Positions 31,404 to 38,506 of a DNA stretch of 64,000 nucleotides are shown here, one piece after another (positions within the stretch are counted from its first letter, which is position 1; every line of letters starts with the position of its first letter). A program made the translations under genes and the position numbers. Source of the stretch: CAYGTO01 sp964352815 (GTDB lineage Bacteria; Pseudomonadota; Alphaproteobacteria; Rickettsiales; UBA3002); NCBI GenBank assembly GCA_964352815.1, contig CAYGTO010000005.1, positions 73,655-137,654 on the forward strand, given 5' to 3'. The notes under the pieces are model-generated. The model was not told the DNA's origin and made no database searches. It saw nothing but the letters and a program-made list of their open reading frames with translations.

Positions 31404-34205
31404 GTGGAAACACCGAAAATACCGACCCTTATCCAGCTGATCGAACGCTTACCGCTTCCTGAAGAGAAGAAACAGGTGCTGCGTCGGAATCAGCATTTGG
31501 TTTATCGCTTTACTATTCCTGTGATTGTGCTTTTGACGCTTTTCATCGTGGGATGGATCACCCTAGCGCTGCTTATTAATGAAAAACGAATCGCTCAAGA
31601 TGCGCAAATATACCTCGAAGCGCAGACCTCACGGCAATGGAACACCGGAAAGAAGATAGATGTTTCCTTTTTCCCTTCGCCAAAAGTAACAATCCATAAA
31701 GTTCAACTGAGCAATGATTACCGTTCAGAAGAACCTTACTTTATGCGTGCATCGAGAATGGTGATTCATTTGGGGTGGGGTGCTCTTTTTGAGTCGCAAC
31801 CAATGCCAGAAAAGGTTGTGCTTGATAGGCCGGAAGTCTTGCTTGAAGTGTATCGTGATGGTTTTCGTAATTGGTCCTTTTTAGAGAAAGTGATGCATGA
31901 TACCGGTCCAGAAAAACCAGTAGATATTGTGTTTCAGAACGGAGAAATTCAATATTATAATGCGTTGCTCGATCGACATTTCAGTATGGACCCGTTTTCA
32001 GGTGAGCTGATTATCTCTAATCAATTAAATGTTTCGATTAAGGGAAAAACGGATGGTATGAGTGTCACATTCAAGGCGGCATGTGATACGTCCGCGCTGC
32101 AATATCCGCAGCCATTTAAGAGCCAGTGTGATGTCAGTTACAAGGAGGATCAGAATCAATATGGTTTCAAGGGTGAAGTCGATTTTGCTGACGAAGCATG
32201 GGGATTTGCGGGTAATGTAAATGTCAACGCACCGAATGTGAGTGACACGCTATATCGCTGGTGGTGGGTTGAGCATCAGAAAGAACATGAAGAATTAACG
32301 CTCCCTCTCATTTTGACGGGAGAGCTGACACTTAATGAAAAAACCATCGCGCTGAAGGCGAATCAATTTAGCTCCGGTGAAACGCGCGGTGCGTTTAACA
32401 TGGCGGTTCAGATGCCGGCCGAAGATGAACAACCCACCGGGTTCGATCTGTCCGTTGCTCTTGAAAAGCTCCACATCACTAAAGAGAAGGGGGGCGATTT
32501 GGGGTTTGTCTCTTTCTTGCTCAAGCGAGGTAATGGTGCGCTGGTGCAAACTGATAGTGTTGAAGGTGAAGCAGAAATCACCATTAAAGACATTAGTGTG
32601 AAAGAGAAGAATGTTGCGTCTAACTTTTCAATGATGGGGGCATGGGAAGGGCGTGTGCTGAATGTTTCTGCGCTGAAGTCAGATCTTGTTAATGGCGCTG
32701 TGAGTAGCGTGGGGTATATTTATTCGAGTACAGAGAGCTTACAGGCCAGCCTAAAAATGAAGGCCAAAGGCGAGAACTTTGGTACGTTCTTTAAGGAAGC
32801 GGATATACCATTGCCAGAGGTTGGCGTCGATTTCGCCCAGCCTTATGAACTTTCTTCTCAGGTGGTGCTTCGTGGTGATTCGGTGTCGGTCTCGAATCTT
32901 GAGTCAACGCTTGGCGATGCAACGATTTCAGGCGGGGTGAACTATATCGCTGCCGAAGGGAAGCGCCCAATCATTGAGAGTGGGCTACAAACGAAAAATA
33001 TTGAGCTCAGCCCGATCATTGCCGTGTGGCAAGGCGAGACAAGCGTATTTGATTATCCCGCAAATATTAAGGGCACGAATCCGTACCTTTTTGAATGGCT
33101 TCGTGAGCCGCGCTTCGATGTGGATCTTCAGCTCGAGATGGAAAACATGTTGCCAGAATGGGATGAGGTTTCGTCTGTCAAAGGCCGGATCACCGTTCGC
33201 GAAGATAAGTTTGAAGTGGGGCGTATTCAAGGGAAACTTGGTGAGTCGACGCTCGCGGGCTCAGTCTTGCTAAGCCTCGGAGATGCACGGGATAAGCCAC
33301 GTATTATCAGTAATTTGATCTTCTCAGACTTCTCTCTCGATCATCATTGGGCGCCCTATTTGTTTAAGGATGAGGCCAAAACTGGATTGACAGGTAAGCG
33401 CAATAATGTGGTGAAGGAATCAATCTGGGCGGAGCAGCGCATCTCGATGGTGCCCCTCAACCATTTTGATGGGAATGGCGATATTCGTATCGGGAAGTTC
33501 ACTTTCCAATCTATTGATGTGAGTAACTTGCGCACGAAGTGGCAGCTCAAAGATAATGCTGTCACCTTTTCGCGTGGAACGGGCCGACTCTATGATGGGG
33601 AGCTAGGTGTGGCGGCCACTTTTAAGTCAGGTGAAGTTCCCTCCATGGGAATGAATGTAACGCTACAAGATTATGATATAGAAGCCATGTTCGAGGCACT
33701 CCTCAATGTGAAGAGCATTGGCGGTGTAGCGAGTCTGGGGATGCAGCTCAAAACGGGTGGCATCACCACAGATGGCTGGGTGAATAATCTTGAAGGAAGC
33801 ATTAATGTAAGCGCACGAAATATGAAAGTTGAAGGGGTTAATATCAATGGAGTCGCTAAGCAAGTTAAAGCTAAACCGAATGTGCGCCAGCTAACGAAAG
33901 TAGTTAATGAGGTCTATCAAAATGGGTCTACGGTGTTTGATCGCGCGGACATGAATCTACTGATTAAGAATGGCGCAATTAAACCAAGCAAATGGCTCAT
34001 GAGTTCGCGTTCTGCTGTAGGGAAGATTACGGGTGACTTCGACATTTCAACCATGCTGGCCGCGATGGAACTGGAGGCAAAATTGATCACGCTAGGCAGC
34101 TCTGCCCCCGATTTACTTGTAGAAATTACTGGCCCAGCTGGTGCGCTCTCTCACAAAGTGAACACTGTATCCATTGAGCGTTACATTACGCGTCAGGTAC
34201 AATAA
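31404..34205 (+). CDS. AsmA-family membrane-anchored protein
   Basis: The 933-residue protein has a basic N-terminus, one membrane helix (about residues 34-56) and a long periplasmic beta-rich region. The N-terminal AsmA region shows the typical FFPSPKVTIHKVQLSN and PMPEKVVLDRPEVLLEV; the C-terminal AsmA_2-like part includes GELGVAATFKSGEVPS and LEGSINVSARNMKVEGVNI. AsmA-like proteins form long hydrophobic grooves thought to move phospholipids towards the outer membrane. Translation starts at GTG 31404, with GAGG 5 nt upstream. Two further genes follow on the same strand after a 27-nt gap. Confidence 0.85.
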   Translation: METPKIPTLIQLIERLPLPEEKKQVLRRNQHLVYRFTIPVIVLLTLFIVGWITLALLINEKRIAQDAQIYLEAQTSRQWNTGKKIDVSFFPSPKVTIHKVQLSNDYRSEEPYFMRASRMVIHLGWGALFESQPMPEKVVLDRPEVLLEVYRDGFRNWSFLEKVMHDTGPEKPVDIVFQNGEIQYYNALLDRHFSMDPFSGELIISNQLNVSIKGKTDGMSVTFKAACDTSALQYPQPFKSQCDVSYKEDQNQYGFKGEVDFADEAWGFAGNVNVNAPNVSDTLYRWWWVEHQKEHEELTLPLILTGELTLNEKTIALKANQFSSGETRGAFNMAVQMPAEDEQPTGFDLSVALEKLHITKEKGGDLGFVSFLLKRGNGALVQTDSVEGEAEITIKDISVKEKNVASNFSMMGAWEGRVLNVSALKSDLVNGAVSSVGYIYSSTESLQASLKMKAKGENFGTFFKEADIPLPEVGVDFAQPYELSSQVVLRGDSVSVSNLESTLGDATISGGVNYIAAEGKRPIIESGLQTKNIELSPIIAVWQGETSVFDYPANIKGTNPYLFEWLREPRFDVDLQLEMENMLPEWDEVSSVKGRITVREDKFEVGRIQGKLGESTLAGSVLLSLGDARDKPRIISNLIFSDFSLDHHWAPYLFKDEAKTGLTGKRNNVVKESIWAEQRISMVPLNHFDGNGDIRIGKFTFQSIDVSNLRTKWQLKDNAVTFSRGTGRLYDGELGVAATFKSGEVPSMGMNVTLQDYDIEAMFEALLNVKSIGGVASLGMQLKTGGITTDGWVNNLEGSINVSARNMKVEGVNINGVAKQVKAKPNVRQLTKVVNEVYQNGSTVFDRADMNLLIKNGAIKPSKWLMSSRSAVGKITGDFDISTMLAAMELEAKLITLGSSAPDLLVEITGPAGALSHKVNTVSIERYITRQVQ

Positions 34206-34232
34206 TACCAATCGAATCGCCTTCACTCTACT

Positions 34233-35510
34233 TTGAGAATATGCTACATTCAGGGCATGTTAGATGATAGGCCGCCTCCCATTAAAGTAATTTCGCAAAG
34301 CTCGGAAGCTCGGCTGATCGAATTCTTGCAGAACGTTGAAGTGGAGGCAGATGCCTGGACAGGGCTGTGTTTTAATACGTACCGCTTAGAACAGCACAAC
34401 AAAAACAATAATCAGATGAAGATTGCGATCAATCTGATCAAAGATTTATGCACGGATGTCGAGGGTGTCGTCTATCTTTTCGATGATTTTGCAATGTATG
34501 TGATGATTAAAGCGGCTACGAAGAGCCTGATCGATAAAATCACGTTCCAGATTCGTTACCTATTTATGGATGACCCGCTTGCGTATAATGCGGAAGGAGA
34601 AGAAAACCCTGAATTCGTTCATTTCTATAATCTTGAAGAGGATTGGGAAGACTTCCAGGACCTCTCTCAGCGCCGCCTCCAATCGATATTGAAAAATCGC
34701 AGGAATAAACAAAAAGGCTATCGTGAGGTATTAAGAGATTTTGACCCTAAAGAGGATAGCAAATTATTAACTGCGACACGCCTGGGAGGAGTGGAGAAGG
34801 ACCTTGCTCATGCAGATATAAGCCGCGTCGTGCGTCAACAGCCTGTCTGTGTCGTAAATGAAAAAGGCGAAGCGAATAATATCTTTAGTGAGATGTATAT
34901 CAATATTGCACATCTTCAAGGAATGCTTGGTCTGAAAGTGAATTTGCTGAGCAATAAGTGGCTGTTCAAATATTTGACTGAAATCCTTGATGAGCGGATG
35001 CTTGCGATGTTGCAGAGATCACCTTCGCGTTATCTTGATGAACCAATTAGTCTCAATTTAAATGTAAAAACGCTGCTATCGAGTCAGTTCATGGAATTCG
35101 ATACGATGATCAAGCCAGCAACGAAAGTGTCGATCGTGATCGAGGTGCAAATTGCCGATGTCTATACCGACATGACGGCCTTCTTGGCTGCTAAAGAAAC
35201 TGCGCAGTCGCTAGGGTACCGTATTTGTTTGGATGGGGTCAGCGAGAGTACCTTATCACTTATTGACCGTAAATATCTTGGGTTTGATTTGGTTAAACTT
35301 ATTTGGAACTCTCATGTGGTCGATGAGATTAATCCGGAGAATTATAAACGCATCTTGGAGGCGGTGAATCATTGCGGTAAGAACCGCATTATTCTGTGCC
35401 GCTGCGATAATGAAGATGCGATCACTTTCGGTAAGAGCTTAGGTATTACTCTGTTCCAAGGGCGCTACTTAGATAGGCAGCTGAATCCAAACTCTAATAT
35501 CGAGAATTAA
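34233..35510 (+). CDS. Degenerate GGDEF-EAL domain protein
   Basis: The 425-residue cytoplasmic protein aligns by eye with tandem GGDEF and EAL domains, both degraded. Around residues 40-112 the GGDEF loop position reads LFDDF (82-86). From about residue 200 an EAL domain is visible: EAL becomes EMY (220-222), ISLNLNVKTLL holds the conserved Asn (274), VIEVQ keeps Glu304, DDFG becomes LDGVS (Asp334 kept, second Asp lost), KxD becomes KLIW, and LFQGRYLDR ends the domain. It is probably a c-di-GMP-sensing or purely structural protein like FimX or LapD rather than an active enzyme; this is inference. It lies 4 nt before the prepilin-peptidase-like gene. Confidence 0.65.
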   Translation: MRICYIQGMLDDRPPPIKVISQSSEARLIEFLQNVEVEADAWTGLCFNTYRLEQHNKNNNQMKIAINLIKDLCTDVEGVVYLFDDFAMYVMIKAATKSLIDKITFQIRYLFMDDPLAYNAEGEENPEFVHFYNLEEDWEDFQDLSQRRLQSILKNRRNKQKGYREVLRDFDPKEDSKLLTATRLGGVEKDLAHADISRVVRQQPVCVVNEKGEANNIFSEMYINIAHLQGMLGLKVNLLSNKWLFKYLTEILDERMLAMLQRSPSRYLDEPISLNLNVKTLLSSQFMEFDTMIKPATKVSIVIEVQIADVYTDMTAFLAAKETAQSLGYRICLDGVSESTLSLIDRKYLGFDLVKLIWNSHVVDEINPENYKRILEAVNHCGKNRIILCRCDNEDAITFGKSLGITLFQGRYLDRQLNPNSNIEN

Positions 35511-35514
35511 GCAC

Positions 35515-36222
35515 ATGAGCACCGAAGCAATTCTTATTGCTGTGATCCTGAACTTTGTGCTGGGCGGCGCGCTTGGGAATTATGCGACAAGCCTCGTCCA
35601 CCGGTTGCCGGTTAAAGAGCCGCTTTTTGAGAAGCACCCCTTTTGCGGTAGCTGTAAAAACTTTCTGAAACCCCGTGATTTATTTCCGGTCTTTTCATTT
35701 CTTTGGAATCTTGGGAAGTGCCGGTTTTGCGGTGTCAAAATTCCGCGGGTGCACTTCATGGTCGAGTTGCTTAGCATCAGCGTGCTGATGGCGGCCTATT
35801 TTACAGTGGGTCTGAGTGAGCAGTATATTCTGCTTTGTGCTATCGGAATTTTTTGGATCATGCTCGCGGCTATCGCCATACGCAGCCAGTATATCGAAAC
35901 AATCCTGCTCTATTGGCTGCTCGGCTTAGTCGTTATACTGCGCGTTCTTGACGATCATTCGATTTATCCATTCTTCTTCGATGGTGTGGTGATGGTGTTA
36001 TTCGCCTGCTGGGCCTATCGCACAGAGAAAATTACTCTCAATATGGGCGGAGTATGGATGCTCGCAGCACTGCTGAATGGGTGGCCAATTGCTCTTGCAA
36101 CGATTGCAGTGGCTCATGGAATAGAGTGGGGGGCTAAAAAACGTCTTCAGAAAAGAGAAACGCTGGTCGTCATGCTCGTTGGGCTGATGAATATGCTATT
36201 GCTATTCTACAGCTATGGCTAA
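35515..36222 (+). CDS. Prepilin-peptidase-like protein lacking both catalytic aspartates
   Basis: The 235-residue membrane protein has the PilD N-terminal domain with two CxxC pairs (Cys44/47 and Cys69/72) and IPRVHFMVELLS. About seven membrane helices follow. In active type IV prepilin peptidases (A24) the two catalytic Asp lie in an IDxRxxxIPD-like segment and in GxGD. Here the first site reads IAIRSQYIET (Ala121 for Asp, Glu-Thr for Pro-Asp) and the second reads NMGGVWML (Gly179 for Asp). Peptidase activity is therefore unlikely. It follows the degenerate GGDEF-EAL gene by 4 nt and precedes an intrinsic terminator. An alternative role as a membrane partner of that protein is plausible but unproven. 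Confidence 0.7.
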   Translation: MSTEAILIAVILNFVLGGALGNYATSLVHRLPVKEPLFEKHPFCGSCKNFLKPRDLFPVFSFLWNLGKCRFCGVKIPRVHFMVELLSISVLMAAYFTVGLSEQYILLCAIGIFWIMLAAIAIRSQYIETILLYWLLGLVVILRVLDDHSIYPFFFDGVVMVLFACWAYRTEKITLNMGGVWMLAALLNGWPIALATIAVAHGIEWGAKKRLQKRETLVVMLVGLMNMLLLFYSYG

Positions 36223-36240
36223 CGACCAGCATTGATTGCT

Positions 36241-37173
36241 TTAAGCAGCGCCGGCTGCTTTTTTCACTTCTTCAGCGAAATCTTCTTCGGCTTTTTCAAC
36301 GCCTTCACCCAAGGTAAAGCGCTCGAATGCAGAGATCGTAATTGGTGCACCGACCTCTTTTTCTGCTTCTTTGAGAGCATCGGTCACTGACATCTTATTG
36401 TCGATCACATACGCTTGCTCAAGCAGCACGATTTCTTCATAATATTTACGGATACGGCCATCTACCATTTTTTCTGCGATCTCAGCAGACTTACCTGAAG
36501 CGATTGCTTGTTCTTTCAAGACTTCGCGTTCGCGGTCAAGTTTGCTTGAATCAACATCATCACGCGTTAGAGCTTCAGGTTTCGCTGCTGCAATATGCAT
36601 TGCGATCTGCTTGCCCAGCGCTTCAAGTTTCGCTTTATCACCTTCAGACTCAAGAGCGACAAGAACGCCGATCTTGCCCATACCAGGCTTAACAGCGGTG
36701 TGGATGTAACTCGCAACTACGCCATTCCCAACAGAGAGTGCGTTACTGCGGCGAAGCTGGATATTCTCACCAATTGTCGCAATTGCTTCTGTCACCACGT
36801 CTTTGACCGGCTTACCAAACTTATCGCAGGTATACTCATAAAGATCTTCGATCTTGCCCTGAACGTTGAGTGCATACGCTGCTACAGCTTCGGCTAACTC
36901 TTGGAATTGATCATTACGCGCGACAAAATCCGTTTCTGAATTCAGCTCAATCACGGATGCAGAAGTTTTGTCATCGCTTTGCGCTACGGCTACAAGTCCT
37001 TCAGCAGCAACACGGCCTGATTTCTTCGCAGCAGAGGCAAGGCCCTTCTTGCGAAGCCAATCGATCGCCGCTTCGACGTCACCGCCAGACTCGGTCAGTG
37101 CCTTTTTACAGTCCATCATGCCTGCGCCCGTTTTTTCACGCAGTTCTTTAATCGTAGCTGAGCTAATACTCAT
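36241..37173 (-). CDS. tsf: Elongation factor Ts
   Basis: EF-Ts recharges EF-Tu with GTP. The protein has the N-terminal UBA-like domain (TIKELREKTGAGMMDCKKAL), the core NSETDFVARN segment, and a C-terminal domain ending in a short Ala/Lys tail. Of two tandem ATG codons the second (37173) has better spacing from AAGGAG. It lies 34 nt downstream of rpsB, the universal rpsB-tsf order. Its last codons also form a terminator for the converging operon. Confidence 0.96.
   Translation of the reverse strand: MSISSATIKELREKTGAGMMDCKKALTESGGDVEAAIDWLRKKGLASAAKKSGRVAAEGLVAVAQSDDKTSASVIELNSETDFVARNDQFQELAEAVAAYALNVQGKIEDLYEYTCDKFGKPVKDVVTEAIATIGENIQLRRSNALSVGNGVVASYIHTAVKPGMGKIGVLVALESEGDKAKLEALGKQIAMHIAAAKPEALTRDDVDSSKLDREREVLKEQAIASGKSAEIAEKMVDGRIRKYYEEIVLLEQAYVIDNKMSVTDALKEAEKEVGAPITISAFERFTLGEGVEKAEEDFAEEVKKAAGAA
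36243..36264 (+). terminator. Intrinsic terminator inside the 3' end of tsf
   Basis: AAGCAGC-GCCG-GCTGCTT is a perfect 7-bp hairpin followed by TTTT on the plus strand. It ends the AsmA/GGDEF-EAL/prepilin-peptidase-like run 21 nt after the last stop, while on the minus strand it encodes the Ala-rich end of EF-Ts. Confidence 0.65.
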
Positions 37174-37207
37174 CATACTCTCCTTTAAATGTAATTAGTG
37201 TAATGAC

Positions 37208-38203
37208 TTAAGATGCTTCTTTTGCGTCGACATCACCAGAATCGTCCGTTGCAGCCGCTTCGGCTTTTGGCTCAGATTCTTCTTTCTTCGCTTCAAGCTC
37301 GTCTTTCGTCTTTTTCGCCTTCGTTGCAGCTTTCTTCTTCTTCGCTACTTCTGCAAATGCTTCTTTCTTTGTCGTGGCGCGAGTTTTCTTTTTCGCGTCT
37401 TTTGACTCGGTCTTTGCTTCCGCAGGTGCGGTTTCTTCAGCCTTAGCTTCTGGAGCAGCATCAAGTGCGCTTGCGCCTTCTGATTCGCCTGGGTCTGAAA
37501 CGGTATGACTCAAGCTCTCTTCGATACCGCCGAGAACAGCGTCCGAAATAAGCTTACAGTAGAGACGAATGGCACGAATCGCATCATCATTACCTGGGAT
37601 TGGGTAATCGATACCCTCGATTTCAGCGTTACTATCAACGATGGCAACCACTGGAATTCCGAGTTTTTGCGCTTCTTTCACAGCGAGCTCTTCTTTTACC
37701 ACATCAATGATAAATAGCATGCTTGGCAGACCACCCATATCACGAATTCCGCCGAGTGAGCTTTGTAACTTACCATGTTGACGCTGAAGCCTCAAAATTT
37801 CCTTTTTCGTCAAACGCAGGTTCTCTTCGTCTGCAAGCTGCTCTTCAAGCTTTTTAAGCTGACGAATTGAATTTTGAATCGTTTTCCAGTTGGTGAGCAT
37901 GCCGCCGAGCCAGCGCTCATTGACATAATATTGGCCACAGCGTTCTGCTGCTTCTTTCACCAGGTCAGATGCCTGACGCTTGGTGCCCACAAACAGGATA
38001 CGGCCATTGTGAGAGACATTCTCGCGGATCGCTTTAAGTGCGCGATTCATCAATGGAACGGTTTTTTGTAGGTCAATAATGTGAACATTGTTGCGTGAAC
38101 CGTAAATGAACGGGCTCATTTTGGGGTTCCAGCGCTTGGTTTTGTGTCCGAAGTGGACGCCTGCGTCGATTAATTCACGCATGCTGAATGCAGCTTGTGC
38201 CAT
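37208..38203 (-). CDS. rpsB: 30S ribosomal protein S2 with long charged tail
   Basis: The S2 core starts MAQAAFSMRELIDAGVHFGH and shows RWNPKMSPFIYGSRN and the DLQKTVPLM helix. The start at 38203 was set by the AAAAAGGAG ribosome site; an in-frame ATG further upstream lies within the leader. Typical S2 has 240-260 residues, whereas this one has 331. The extra ~95 residues are a low-complexity tail of Ala, Glu and Lys blocks (for example KKKTRATTKK and KKKKAATKAKKTKDE). Such tails occur in some alphaproteobacterial S2 proteins. tsf follows. Confidence 0.95.
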   Translation of the reverse strand: MAQAAFSMRELIDAGVHFGHKTKRWNPKMSPFIYGSRNNVHIIDLQKTVPLMNRALKAIRENVSHNGRILFVGTKRQASDLVKEAAERCGQYYVNERWLGGMLTNWKTIQNSIRQLKKLEEQLADEENLRLTKKEILRLQRQHGKLQSSLGGIRDMGGLPSMLFIIDVVKEELAVKEAQKLGIPVVAIVDSNAEIEGIDYPIPGNDDAIRAIRLYCKLISDAVLGGIEESLSHTVSDPGESEGASALDAAPEAKAEETAPAEAKTESKDAKKKTRATTKKEAFAEVAKKKKAATKAKKTKDELEAKKEESEPKAEAAATDDSGDVDAKEAS

Positions 38204-38289
38204 AACATAACTCCTTTTTCCGGTTAGGCCTCCATAGGCGTGGTCTTGGTCTCCCAAAACACCGGATGGGCGAGGCCCATATGCCTATG
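38204..38289 (-). promoter_or_regulatory. Structured rpsB leader with interleaved complementary segments
   Basis: Read on the minus strand, the order is CATAGGC, GGCCTC, CCGGT, a 7-bp hairpin with a GAGA tetraloop (GTTTTGG-GAGA-CCAAGAC), then GCCTATG, GAGGCC, ACCGG and the ribosome site AAAAAGGAG. Each of the first three segments is complementary to the matching later one, so the pairings cross each other. A pseudoknot or alternative folds could control access to the ribosome site, as expected for feedback by S2. Feedback by S2 is inferred. Confidence 0.5.
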
Positions 38290-38506
38290 TGTGTAATGCG
38301 AACGGATGTTTAAAGGAATTATGCCCCGAGCACAAGCCTTTTCTTGGGCGGAATAGTGCTTTTTTCTCAGTGAGATAGCGACGGATTGTCACAAAAGCTT
38401 CAAAAAACTCCCGAATGCCTTGTGTTACAATAAAAGAGTGAAAATGTGGGTTTGTGTAACTAAAAATTGCACAAGCACATGATATTAATGAATAAAATGA
38501 GAGTGT
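38290..38506. other. Intergenic region between rpsB leader and orphan gene
   Basis: This gap must hold the divergent promoters of rpsB and of the 780-residue protein. Several TTGTG and ATAAT-like sequences occur, but none forms a convincing pair with standard spacing. No RNA gene or repeat was seen. Confidence 0.4.

Noticed and set aside
37208..37500. Lys/Ala/Glu-rich end of rpsB as a sign of frameshift or fusion
   Set aside because: The frame is clean to the stop and similar low-complexity S2 tails occur in other alphaproteobacteria.
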